A DNA stretch of 11,922 nt, taken from Treponema sp. (GTDB lineage Bacteria > Spirochaetota > Spirochaetia > Treponematales > Breznakiellaceae). Shown here in pieces: positions 1-6,777 of this stretch. The position numbers were made by a program, and so were the translations under genes. The notes under the pieces were generated by a model. The model ran no database searches. It had not been told where the DNA came from and saw nothing but the letters and a program-made list of their open reading frames with translations. How positions within the stretch are numbered: position 1 is the first letter of the stretch; every line of letters begins with the position of its first letter. The stretch covers positions 1 to 11,922 of the forward strand of contig JAITHQ010000014.1 in the NCBI GenBank assembly GCA_031279925.1, given 5' to 3'.

Positions 1-92
1 GGCACATGCCGTTCCGTAGGAACGGATGCCAGCCCTGGTCTTGCTGCGCAAGCCCTTATCCGGGCTGGCAAAACGTAGTAAACAGCCGGAAC
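1..92. other. Gene-free stretch with two inverted repeats
   Basis: No convincing gene is present. A perfect 7-bp hairpin lies at 9-25 (CCGTTCC, loop GTA, GGAACGG). A perfect 8-bp inverted repeat pairs 28-35 (GCCAGCCC) with 62-69 (GGGCTGGC). The stretch adjoins the repeat that begins near 93 and may be a further part of it, but the second copy of that repeat does not clearly align here. Confidence 0.5.
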
Positions 93-522
93 GATAGAGC
101 TGGGCTAGGGATGCGTAGACGGATTTTAAGGCGCACACACGGCGGCCTAAAGGCCGCCTACCATTGCTGGCATACAGAGGCCATTGCTGGTGCTACACCA
201 TGCTAACGGTATTGATCTACGCCCCTTGACGGGGCGCGTTTTCCTGGGTGGCGCACATACGGCGGCCTAAAGGCCGCCTACCATTGCTGGCATACAGCGG
301 CTATTACTGGTGCTACACCGTGCTAAGGTTATTCACCTACGCCCCTTGACGGGGTGCGTTTTCCTGGATGGCGCACACACGGCGGCCTAAAGTCCGCCTA
401 CCATTGCTGGCATACAGTGGCTATTGCTGGTGCTACACCGTGCTAACGGTATTGATCTACGCCCCTTGACGGGGGCGCGTTTTCCTGGTGGGTTTTAGCC
501 TGCCGCTGTCCTCACCCTGTAG
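93..522 (+). repeat. Interspersed repeat, copy A (three-core form)
   Basis: A second copy lies on the opposite strand at 4603-4791. Both begin with GATAGAG and a GC-rich stretch ending in GGCGCAC. Both continue through the hairpin core (GGCGGCCTAAAGG, GGCATACAG, GCTACACCATXCTAAC, CTTGACGGGG) and end in a GGGTTTTAGCCTGC-like flank and a CCTCAC-like motif. Copy A is 430 bp and copy B 189 bp; the 241-bp difference is two extra 120-bp cores plus one base. The element has no long reading frame, no transposase and no obvious target duplication. It could be a mobile non-autonomous element, a REP-like structured repeat or a transcribed RNA; the sequence does not decide. Confidence 0.85.
131..491 (+). 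repeat. Three tandem 120-bp direct repeats
   Basis: Units start at 131, 251 and 371, each with GCGCACAyAC followed by GGCGGCCTAAAG. By eye they are roughly 90% identical. Each unit has two potential hairpins. The first is GGCGGCC-TAAA-GGCCGCC (141-158 and 261-278; in unit 3, 381-398, one mismatch at 393). The second is CGCCCC-TTGAC-GGGGCG (220-236 in unit 1) followed by GCGTTTTCC, which resembles an intrinsic terminator. Unit 3 has one extra G in its second hairpin. The period is a multiple of three, but stops interrupt the frames, so coding is unlikely. Confidence 0.92.
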
Positions 523-554
523 GACGGGGGGTGTTGATTGACTTTTTATAAGAT

Positions 555-591
555 TTGGGATAATTTGTAATAGAGGTTTAGATTATCCCAA
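555..591 (+). promoter_or_regulatory. 10-bp inverted repeat before the ATPase gene
   Basis: TTGGGATAAT (555-564) and ATTATCCCAA (582-591) are perfect inverted repeats separated by 17 nt. They end two bases before the ATG at 594. The only Shine-Dalgarno-like run, GAGG at 573-576, sits in the loop, unusually far (17 nt) from the start codon. The left arm also contains a -10-like GATAAT (559-564) with TTGACT at 538-543, though the 15-bp spacing is short. The arrangement suits an operator or an mRNA hairpin that affects translation; either role is inferred. Confidence 0.5.
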
Positions 592-593
592 TT

Positions 594-1829
594 ATGAAAA
601 ACAGCGATTTTATAGAGCGGCATGCGGGAAAGGCGCTTGCGGAACTTACCCTTTCCTTTTCGGTTATTCTGGTAACCGGCCCCCGGCAGATTGGAAAAAC
701 CACCCTCTTGCAAAATACACCCAAAACAGGAAAAATGCGCTATATCAGTTTTGATGATGCCGCCGAAATTCTTGCGGTAAAAACAGATGCAAAAACTTTT
801 CTTTCCCTGCACCGGCCTCCGGTTGTATTCGACGAAATTCAGTATACGCCGGAACTTTTTCCTTACCTTAAAATCGAAGCGGATAAAAATAAAAAAAAGG
901 GAATGTACTATCTTACCGGCAGCCAGCAGTTTCACCTAATGAAAAATGTAAGCGAAAGTCTTGCCGGAAGAATAGGAATATTGCAGCTAATGGGGCTTTC
1001 GATGAGGGAAACCGGCGGTGATAAATTCAACAAGCCTTTTATCCCTGCCTTAAAATATTTTAAGGCCCGGGAAAAAAGCGCAAAAAGTTACAGACCTGCC
1101 GAAATATGGAAAATGATCCATAGGGGTTCTTTTCCTGCGGTTGTTTCCGGCTTTTCAAAACAGAAGGCTTTTTATGACGCCTATATCAGAACCTATATAG
1201 AGCGGGATGTGCGCTCACTTGCCCAAGTTGGCGATGAATTGCAGTTTATGCAGTTTATTACCGTGGCGGCAAGCCGTACCGGGCAAATGTTGAATTTTCG
1301 AGACATGGCCCGCGACGTACAGATCAGCGAGCCTACCGCAAAAAAATGGCTTTCGATTTTGGTAAGTTCCGGCCTGGTATACCTGCTTCCACCCTTTTCG
1401 ATGAATGTGGGAAAACGGGTGGTAAAAACGCCCAAGCTTTATTTTCTGGATACCGGCCTTGCCGCATATTTGACCAAATGGACGGACAGCGAAGTGTTAA
1501 TGAAAGGCGCGGCTGCGGGCGCTTTTTTTGAAACGTTTGTTATTGGAGAAATTCTTAAGAGTTATTACAACGCTGGAACGGAGCCTGCCATGTTCTACTA
1601 CCGGGACAAGGACAAAAAAGAAATTGATCTATTGATAATGGAAAACGGTACACTATATCCATTGGAAATCAAGGCCACTGCTACTCCCAAAAAAGAAGAC
1701 GCTTCGGTTTTTAAGGTACTAAAGACGGTGAAAGGGCTTAAAATTGGAAGCGGCGGTCTTGTCTGTACGGATACAGTCTTGGGTATTCTCGATAAAGATC
1801 GTTACAGTATCCCGGCGGCGTTTTTATAA
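594..1829 (+). CDS. AAA ATPase with C-terminal DUF4143 domain
   Basis: This 411-residue protein belongs to the COG1373-type ATPases. The N-terminal AAA domain has a Walker A motif at residues 29-37 (GPRQIGKTT), a Walker B motif at 77-81 (VVFDE) and a sensor-like GSQQF at 109-113. The region from about 197 is DUF4143-like, starting with YIRTYIERDVRSL, followed by a winged-helix-like stretch (about 230-268) and KLYFLDTGLAAYL near 281. The end (EIDLLI at 343-348, then LEIK at 357-360) resembles the core of the PD-(D/E)XK nuclease fold. Proteins of this type are common in multiple copies in bacteria, often near mobile or toxin-antitoxin-like loci; their cellular role is not settled. The ATG at 594 is the only usual start after the in-frame stop at 579. 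The oxidoreductase follows after 30 nt. Confidence 0.88.
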   Translation: MKNSDFIERHAGKALAELTLSFSVILVTGPRQIGKTTLLQNTPKTGKMRYISFDDAAEILAVKTDAKTFLSLHRPPVVFDEIQYTPELFPYLKIEADKNKKKGMYYLTGSQQFHLMKNVSESLAGRIGILQLMGLSMRETGGDKFNKPFIPALKYFKAREKSAKSYRPAEIWKMIHRGSFPAVVSGFSKQKAFYDAYIRTYIERDVRSLAQVGDELQFMQFITVAASRTGQMLNFRDMARDVQISEPTAKKWLSILVSSGLVYLLPPFSMNVGKRVVKTPKLYFLDTGLAAYLTKWTDSEVLMKGAAAGAFFETFVIGEILKSYYNAGTEPAMFYYRDKDKKEIDLLIMENGTLYPLEIKATATPKKEDASVFKVLKTVKGLKIGSGGLVCTDTVLGILDKDRYSIPAAFL

Positions 1830-1859
1830 ATTTCGCATAACAGATTGGAAGGAGTAGGA

Positions 1860-2891
1860 ATGAAAAAAATAAAAGCCGCCATTGTAGGCTTGGGCCGCAT
1901 CGCAAGCCTGCTTGAGGAAGACAGTTTGCGGGAAAAACCTTGTACCCATGCCGGGGCCATTGCCCTCAATCCCGATTGCGCCATGGTTGCGGGCTGCGAT
2001 ATTGCCGAAGAGCGCCGCCTGATTTTTGCGGAAAAGTGGCAGGTTCCGGTATACGCCGATGCCGCCGAAATGATCCACGCCCATTCGCCCCAGATACTCG
2101 TAATTGCCACTCATCCTGACACCCATTGGCATTACTGCCGCCTTGCCGCCACATTAAGCGTTCCAGTTCTAATTTGTGAAAAGCCGCTGGCTGACAATAT
2201 TGGCGAAGCCCGTAAAATTGAACAAATTGCGCATCACAACAGTATAACCATTATCACCAACCACGAGCGGCGTTATGCAGCGGATTACCTTCTGGCCAGG
2301 ACCACGCTTGATAAAGAAAAACTGGGCAGGCTTTTAAGCATACGGGCAAATCTGTATATGGGAAAAAATAAGCGCCTGCTTGATGTGTTCTGGCACGATG
2401 GTACCCATCTTGCGGACGCGATTATGTTCCTTGCCAATGGAACGCTGAAACACAGGCGGCGCTGGGGTGCAAAACTGACTGCCCGCGCCGGAACCGCCTG
2501 GCTTGAAGGAGATCTGCGTTTACCGGTTTCCGCTGAAACAAACGGCGGAAGGAAACACTCTGATTCCATGTCTATTCCGGTCATTATAGAAATCGGCGCT
2601 GGGCGGGATCACCTGGTTTTTGAAATTGAATTTTCCTGCGAGAAAGGACGCCTGCGTATCGGCAACGGTGTTTTCGAGGTGTGGGAGAGCGCCCCCAGTC
2701 CCTATGCGGAAAAGTTCCATTCGCTTAAACGGAGCGAAGACATTTTTTCAGGTCCAACTGGTTATTTTTCCAACATGGTACAGGATGCGGTTCTTTGCGT
2801 AAGAGAACCGGGCAGGCAGCCCCGATCAAGCGCCGCCGACGGATTGAGGGTAATTGAATACCTTAATTCGGTAAAGAAATGGGGCCGTTAG
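1860..2891 (+). CDS. Gfo/Idh/MocA-family NAD(P)-dependent oxidoreductase
   Basis: This 343-residue protein has an N-terminal Rossmann fold with IVGLGRIA at 8-15 and a family-typical CEKPLADN at 106-113, in which the lysine is the expected catalytic residue. TNHERRYA at 133-140 and a WHDGTHLADA segment at 178-187 match the conserved C-terminal domain, with His183 in the usual position. The family oxidises or reduces sugars, inositols and related polyols with NAD(P); the substrate cannot be read from the sequence. The start is the ATG at 1860 because AAGGAG (1849-1854) lies 5 nt upstream; an in-frame TTG at 1845 lacks such a site. It follows the ATPase gene by 30 nt, probably on the same transcript, although no functional link is apparent. 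Confidence 0.85.
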   Translation: MKKIKAAIVGLGRIASLLEEDSLREKPCTHAGAIALNPDCAMVAGCDIAEERRLIFAEKWQVPVYADAAEMIHAHSPQILVIATHPDTHWHYCRLAATLSVPVLICEKPLADNIGEARKIEQIAHHNSITIITNHERRYAADYLLARTTLDKEKLGRLLSIRANLYMGKNKRLLDVFWHDGTHLADAIMFLANGTLKHRRRWGAKLTARAGTAWLEGDLRLPVSAETNGGRKHSDSMSIPVIIEIGAGRDHLVFEIEFSCEKGRLRIGNGVFEVWESAPSPYAEKFHSLKRSEDIFSGPTGYFSNMVQDAVLCVREPGRQPRSSAADGLRVIEYLNSVKKWGR

Positions 2892-3066
2892 CTGTTTTTA
2901 GTTAGCAGCCCTGTTTATGCGGCCATAAATGGAAAGGCCCTGATTCAGCGAAAGAAGATGTTGCTATTCTCTGCACATTTTCGCGTGCGAACTTTAGGGT
3001 GCATCTGTAATGTGTGTCCGTTTTGTCTGTAAAATAGGCTTATTGTGTTTTGCAGGCGGTGGGTAC

Positions 3067-3095
3067 TTGAGGCGATTCAATTTTATCGTTATAGT
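3067..3095 (+). promoter_or_regulatory. Sigma70-like promoter of tRNA-Pro
   Basis: TTGAGG (3067-3072) and TATAGT (3090-3095) are separated by exactly 17 bp and lie just upstream of the tRNA. Transcription would start near 3102, about 7 nt before the mature 5' end. A T-rich spacer adds support. The region 2892-3066 between the oxidoreductase and this promoter shows no gene. Confidence 0.72.
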
Positions 3096-3108
3096 AAAAG
3101 CTAAACTG

Positions 3109-3181
3109 CGGAGGGTAGGCCAGTGGTTAAGCCGCCAGTTTTGGGAACTGGCTGTCGGGGGTTCGAATCCCCCCTCTCCGA
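3109..3181 (+). tRNA. tRNA-Pro (anticodon UGG)
   Basis: A complete cloverleaf can be folded by eye. The acceptor stem CGGAGGG pairs with CTCTCCG (one G-T pair), the D arm has GGC/GCC, and the anticodon stem CCAGT/ACTGG carries loop TTTGGGA. The T arm is GGGGG-TTCGAAT-CCCCC and the discriminator is A. The anticodon TGG is at 3142-3144 and is followed by G37, typical of proline tRNAs. The 3' CCA is not encoded. It converges with the radical SAM gene across a 35-nt gap that contains no clear terminator. Confidence 0.95.
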
Positions 3182-3216
3182 GACACACAATGTAACATGG
3201 TACAGGGCCTGAAAAT

Positions 3217-4506
3217 TCAAAATTCAAACAACGGAAGCTGCAAGCCTGCCCCGTCAATATCCGAAAGCAGCCGCCGTATCCGTAAAGGATCATCGGGACG
3301 CTCAATAAAAGCGCCGTTGCAGCTGATAAAGTAACGGGCGCGTTTAAGCGCCGCCCCCATGCGGCGCAGGCCGTCGAAACCAGGACTGCGGGAGCGGCGT
3401 GTTTCAATAATGCGGCGGGCGGTTTTCGCGCCTATGCCCGGCACACGAAGTAGCGTTTCATAATCGGCGCGGTTTATTTCCACCGGAAAAAAATCAATAT
3501 GCTTTAAGGCCCAGGCAGTTTTTGGATCAATGTGCGTATCAAGGAAGGGCTCGTCTTCGCCAAGAATTTCGGCGGCGGAAAAATGGTAAAAACGCAACAG
3601 CCAATCTGCCTGATACAAGCGGTGTTCCCGGACCAGCGGCGGGCCGGAAACATCCGGCAATCGGGAGTCGCCTACAGCAGAACAATTGCTCTTGACGGAA
3701 ACACCGGGGTGGATAAAGGCGGAATAATATACCCGCCGCAGGGAAAACTTGCGATACAGGGAACTTGATAAATTGATAATCTGCCGGTCATCCTCGGCGC
3801 TCGCCCCTACAATAAGCTGGGTGCTTTGTCCTGCCGGGGCAAAGGAAGGGCTTGCGATTCTGCCCTGCGGCAAAAAACGCGCCGTGCGCTGGGCCTTCTC
3901 AAACTCTCCGCTTAACCCCGCAAAATCTCCCATCGCGCAAAGTATCTCTTTTCCCGATTTATCCGGTGCAAGACATTGCAGGCTTTTATTGGTAGGAAGC
4001 TCAATATTGACGCTGAGGCGGTCTGCCCACAGCCCCGCCTCGCGGATTTTCTTTTCGCCGGCGCCAGGAATTATTTTAAGATGAATATAGCCGCCATAGC
4101 CCGCCTCGGTACGCAGTGTCCGGGCGGTCTTGATAAGTTTTTCCATAACAATATCGGGATCGGCAAAAACACCCGATGAGAGAAACAGACCCTCAATATA
4201 GTTGCGCCGGTAAAATTCGCTTGTCAGCTCCACCAGTTCCTGAACGGTAAAACTGCTCCGTTTGACATCCGCCGAAGCACGGTTCACGCAGTAAACACAG
4301 TCAAAACGGCAGACATTGGAAAACAACACCTTGAGCAGACTAACACAGCGTCCGTCCTCAGTCCAACTGTGGCAGACACCGGCGGGCAGACTCGCCCCAA
4401 ATTTCCATCCCTTTCCATTACTTCCCGAAGAAGCGCAGGAAGCGTCATACTTTGCCGCCCCCGCCAGAACCGATATTTTTTCTGCAATATCACCAACGCC
4501 AGGCAT
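3217..4506 (-). CDS. Radical SAM protein with HhH domain, putative DNA modification/repair
   Basis: This 429-residue protein carries the radical SAM cluster motif C66-x3-C70-x2-C73 (CRFDCVYC), which binds a 4Fe-4S cluster and S-adenosylmethionine. Near the C-terminus (344-371) a helix-hairpin-helix motif, RVPGIGAKTARRI, suggests DNA binding. Family-typical text includes GVCHSWTEDGRCVSLLKV at 43-60 just before the cluster. This matches the family described as putative DNA modification/repair radical SAM protein, known to occur with a uracil-DNA-glycosylase-like or DUF4130-type partner. No such partner lies next to it here. The ATG at 4506 has AAGGAGG (4511-4517) 4 nt upstream. The exact chemistry is unknown for the family. 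Confidence 0.88.
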   Translation of the reverse strand: MPGVGDIAEKISVLAGAAKYDASCASSGSNGKGWKFGASLPAGVCHSWTEDGRCVSLLKVLFSNVCRFDCVYCVNRASADVKRSSFTVQELVELTSEFYRRNYIEGLFLSSGVFADPDIVMEKLIKTARTLRTEAGYGGYIHLKIIPGAGEKKIREAGLWADRLSVNIELPTNKSLQCLAPDKSGKEILCAMGDFAGLSGEFEKAQRTARFLPQGRIASPSFAPAGQSTQLIVGASAEDDRQIINLSSSLYRKFSLRRVYYSAFIHPGVSVKSNCSAVGDSRLPDVSGPPLVREHRLYQADWLLRFYHFSAAEILGEDEPFLDTHIDPKTAWALKHIDFFPVEINRADYETLLRVPGIGAKTARRIIETRRSRSPGFDGLRRMGAALKRARYFISCNGAFIERPDDPLRIRRLLSDIDGAGLQLPLFEF

Positions 4507-4522
4507 CTTCCCTCCTTATAAT

Positions 4523-4551
4523 ACTATACATTTGTATAGATAAAAAATCAA
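4523..4551 (-). promoter_or_regulatory. Sigma70-like promoter of the radical SAM gene
   Basis: Read on the minus strand, TTGATT (4546-4551) is followed after exactly 17 bp by TATAGT (4523-4528). Transcription would begin near 4516, leaving only about 10 nt before the ATG, so the Shine-Dalgarno sequence (4511-4517) would lie at the very 5' end of the mRNA. Confidence 0.7.
4524..4539. promoter_or_regulatory. Perfect dyad overlapping the -10 box (candidate operator)
   Basis: CTATACA-TT-TGTATAG is a perfect 7-bp inverted repeat that covers most of the -10 hexamer and part of the spacer of the radical SAM promoter. A dimeric repressor bound there would block RNA polymerase. The regulator is not encoded next door and the sequence does not match a motif I can name with certainty. 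Regulation, for example by DNA damage, is inferred only from position and the gene's likely role. Confidence 0.6.
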
Positions 4552-4602
4552 CAGCCCCGCCATGAAGGACTAAACTTGACCCACAAAAATAGCTCGCTGT
4601 AA

Positions 4603-4791
4603 CCCTGCAGAGTGAGGGGAGCCGCAGGCTAAAAACCCAGCAAGTATCGCACCCCGTCAAGAGTGTGGATGAATAATGTTAGTATGGTGTAGCGCCAGTG
4701 ACTGCCACTGTATGCCAAAACCGGTAGTGACCTTTAGGCCGCCGTACGTGCGCCGTAGAATTCGCCTACGCATACCCTGCCCGGCTCTATC
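4603..4791 (-). repeat. Interspersed repeat, copy B (single-core form, inverted)
   Basis: The reverse complement of this stretch aligns along its length with copy A (93-522). It shares GATAGAG at the start, GGCGCAC, ACGGCGGCCTAAAGG, TTGGCATACAGTGGC, GCGCTACACCAT-like text, CTTGACGGGGTGCG and a GGGTTTTTAGCCTGC flank. It has one 120-bp core instead of three and is more diverged; its first hairpin has lost the right arm. It lies in a gene-free gap, opposite in orientation to copy A, about 4.1 kb away. Confidence 0.85.
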
Positions 4792-4893
4792 TTACTGCCA
4801 AAACAGTAAGCAGTGATAAATAAGTGGATTATACGCTTTTAAGTTATCTTTATCCCGCCGTACGGCTTTTATTCCAGTTAAGATTTAGCCCTT
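4792..4893. other. Gene-free stretch with small hairpins
   Basis: No gene is visible. CTTACTG (4791-4797) and CAGTAAG (4804-4810) form a perfect 7-bp hairpin abutting the repeat copy. A 10-bp palindrome GCCGTACGGC followed by TTTTATT lies near 4856-4872 and looks weakly terminator-like on the plus strand, although no plus-strand gene ends here. Confidence 0.45.
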
Positions 4894-4894
4894 A

Positions 4895-5023
4895 GAGCCT
4901 GTTCAAAATCTGGAATTTTGGCGTTGCAAACGCCAAAATTTTACCTTGCAGGCTCCAAAAGAGCCCGAAAATCGGGTTTTTTGCGGTCAATAGACCGCAA
5001 AAAACCACAATTTGAACAGGCTC
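4895..5023. mobile_element. MITE-like element with terminal inverted repeats and TTA duplication
   Basis: The ends GAGCCTGTTCAAA (4895-4907) and TTTGAACAGGCTC (5011-5023) are perfect inverted repeats, flanked on both sides by TTA (4892-4894 and 5024-5026), a likely target duplication. The interior is packed with perfect hairpins: 12 bp at 4914-4940 (loop GCA), a CCCGA/TCGGG hairpin near 4964-4976, and 14 bp at 4975-5006 (loop AATA). Internal CAGGCTC (4949-4955) and GAGCC (4961-4965) split it into two modules of about 61-63 bp. There is no transposase, so it would depend on one in trans. A 3-bp duplication and GAGCC-type ends would fit an IS5-superfamily parent, but this is tentative. It lies just beyond the yaiI-like stop codon. 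Confidence 0.82.
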
Positions 5024-5042
5024 TTACAGTGCCCGGGGCGCT

Positions 5043-5495
5043 TTACTTTTTCAGCAGTTTGGCGAGCAGGCGGTCGAGACTGTCGGCAAAGGCTTTAATA
5101 TCTTTCCTGCCATAGTTTGCAATACGTTCAGTTCCAAGGCCATTCTCGGCAAGGCCAACCATAAAGTTTCGCATTGACAACAATTCGCCAATGTTTTCTT
5201 TGGTAAAAGTCCTGCCCCGGTCGTCAATAACCGCCGCTTCCCGCTCTATCAATTTTTTTGCCAGGGGAATATCCCGGCTTATTACCAGGTCGCCAGGCTC
5301 GGCAAGTTCCACAATACGGCTGTCGGCGGAATCCTTTCCAGGGGGGCAAATTTCCATTACACAATTTTTCCCGGTAATGCCCGGTATAGGGCGGTTTGCT
5401 GCAAATACCGCCGGTATTCCCCGCCTGACAGCGGTACGCAGCGCCAGTTCCCTCGCCGCCCTAGGGCAGGAATCGGCGTCAACAAGAATCTTCAT
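5043..5495 (-). CDS. YaiI/YqxD (UPF0178, DUF188) family protein
   Basis: This 150-residue protein matches the UPF0178 family throughout. It has the N-terminal KILVDADSCPRAAR with two acidic residues (Asp6, Asp8), an ADSRIVELAEPGDLVISRD-like centre, then IPLAKK, DDRGRTFTKENI and a basic end. The fold is PIN-like by family description, which suggests a nucleic-acid role, but no activity is firmly established. The start at 5495 is chosen by family fit; an upstream in-frame ATG at 5528 would add proline-rich residues. The start overlaps the manA end by 17 nt, so it is the last gene of the zapB-zapA-manA operon. Confidence 0.85.
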   Translation of the reverse strand: MKILVDADSCPRAARELALRTAVRRGIPAVFAANRPIPGITGKNCVMEICPPGKDSADSRIVELAEPGDLVISRDIPLAKKLIEREAAVIDDRGRTFTKENIGELLSMRNFMVGLAENGLGTERIANYGRKDIKAFADSLDRLLAKLLKK

Positions 5496-6777
5496 GGCGG
5501 ATGGCGGCCTGGGGCAGGGTAGCTGCATAGAGGGTATAGGTTCCCTCAAACATCAGCGGTTTCCCGTTATTGCCGCAGGCCGGCAGAAAAACCGATTCGC
5601 CGGTTTTCAGAATCATACCGTCCCGGGATTCGCCGCCGGTAATGTGCAGTTCCCCGGCGGTAACAATGCAGATTGCCGGGCCATTCGGAGCCGGGGCAGC
5701 CGTACCCTTTCCTCCGCTCATGGTCAAAAGGGAAAACTCATCACATGCCGCAGGATAGCAAAAGGAGCCAGCCGCCCCGGCGTCGTAATTGGGACGCAAA
5801 ATTTCGGGCCGCAGGGGACTATAGTCCAGGATATTCAATAATTCAGGAACATCAATGTGTTTAAGACTAAGCCCTCCCCGAAGAACATTGTCGGAATTTG
5901 CCATTAATTCCACCCCCAGGCCATGTATGTAGGCGTGAAGCACCCCATCCCGAAGAAAAATCGCTTCCCCCGGCTTTAGGTGAAAAATATTGAGGTACAA
6001 CGGCGACACCAGCGCCGGATCGCCAGGGTAGCGAGCCGCAAAATCACCCATAAGTTCCCATTGAAGCGGGGAAAGCCCCGCTGTGGTTTCCCTGCCGCAG
6101 GCGATAGCGCTGCTGCAGGCGATATAGGCGGTAAGCTCATTCCGCAATGCGGCGGAAAGGCCAAAAAGGGCGTTTACAAAATTTCGCAATGCGGCTGTAG
6201 TATCCGCCGTGTCCAGAGCCGCAAAAAGCGGGGCAAAACCCTGGCGTAAAGCGGAAGATTCAGGCGGCAGGCACGAAGGCGGCGATAAAAACGCCCTCAA
6301 AAGGCTGCGGATTTCATCCGGCGGGCGAAAGCCGCACATTCCGGTAAAGGGAGTAAGGGCGCAGATAATTTCCGGCTTATGGTTTGAATCCCGGTAGTTC
6401 CGATTCGGAGCGTCAATGGCAATTCCAGCTTTATTTTCCCGTTCAAAGCCCTCCCTTGCCTGAACCAGATTCGGATGAGCCTGTATGGAAAGGGGAGCTT
6501 GTGCGGCGAGTACTTTAAAAAGAAAGGGAAGAGCGCCGTATTGTTCCGCCGCCTGCTCTCCCAGGCAATATTCGGTATTCCGGGCAATAAAATCGGCAAG
6601 GGTAATTTCACCCCCGTTAATAGTAACCGTAGAAGACGCGCCGGGATGGCTTCCCATCCAGAGTTCCGCCCAAGGCTTGCCGCCGGTATTCGCCAATCCC
6701 AAAAGGCGGGGAATCCAGTCCGGCGACCCCCATTCATAATGTTTAACGTAATTGTTTAGCTTAAAAAATTCAGGCAT
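5479..6777 (-). CDS. manA: Mannose-6-phosphate isomerase, class I
   Basis: This 432-residue enzyme interconverts mannose 6-phosphate and fructose 6-phosphate in the cytoplasm, linking mannose use with GDP-mannose supply. The zinc ligands of type I enzymes are visible: IQAHP at 98-102 (Gln99, His101), DSNHKPE at 130-136 (Glu136) and LHAYIHG at 280-286 (His281). The family signature NSDNVLRGGL lies at 294-303. The length is near the upper end for the family. The start at 6777 matches the family N-terminus (FFKLNNYVKHYEWGS); a farther ATG at 6819 would add an unrelated basic stretch. The first eight bases, ATGCCTGA, overlap the last codons and stop of zapA, indicating translational coupling. Confidence 0.95.
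   Translation of the reverse strand: MPEFFKLNNYVKHYEWGSPDWIPRLLGLANTGGKPWAELWMGSHPGASSTVTINGGEITLADFIARNTEYCLGEQAAEQYGALPFLFKVLAAQAPLSIQAHPNLVQAREGFERENKAGIAIDAPNRNYRDSNHKPEIICALTPFTGMCGFRPPDEIRSLLRAFLSPPSCLPPESSALRQGFAPLFAALDTADTTAALRNFVNALFGLSAALRNELTAYIACSSAIACGRETTAGLSPLQWELMGDFAARYPGDPALVSPLYLNIFHLKPGEAIFLRDGVLHAYIHGLGVELMANSDNVLRGGLSLKHIDVPELLNILDYSPLRPEILRPNYDAGAAGSFCYPAACDEFSLLTMSGGKGTAAPAPNGPAICIVTAGELHITGGESRDGMILKTGESVFLPACGNNGKPLMFEGTYTLYAATLPQAAIRHEDSC

Noticed and set aside
6..206. 66-codon plus-strand frame in the repeat region
   Set aside because: It runs from hairpin-rich sequence into the first 120-bp unit, ends there, has no ribosome site and is not kept in the other units.
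131..491. CRISPR array
   Set aside because: The 120-bp period consists of contiguous, similar units without short constant repeats separated by variable spacers.
546..935. 129-codon minus-strand frame
   Set aside because: It is a shadow of the ATPase gene, whose Walker motifs are in the plus-strand frame.
3109..3181. tRNA-Pro as an integration site of an island
   Set aside because: No duplicate of the tRNA 3' end and no integrase gene are visible in the window.
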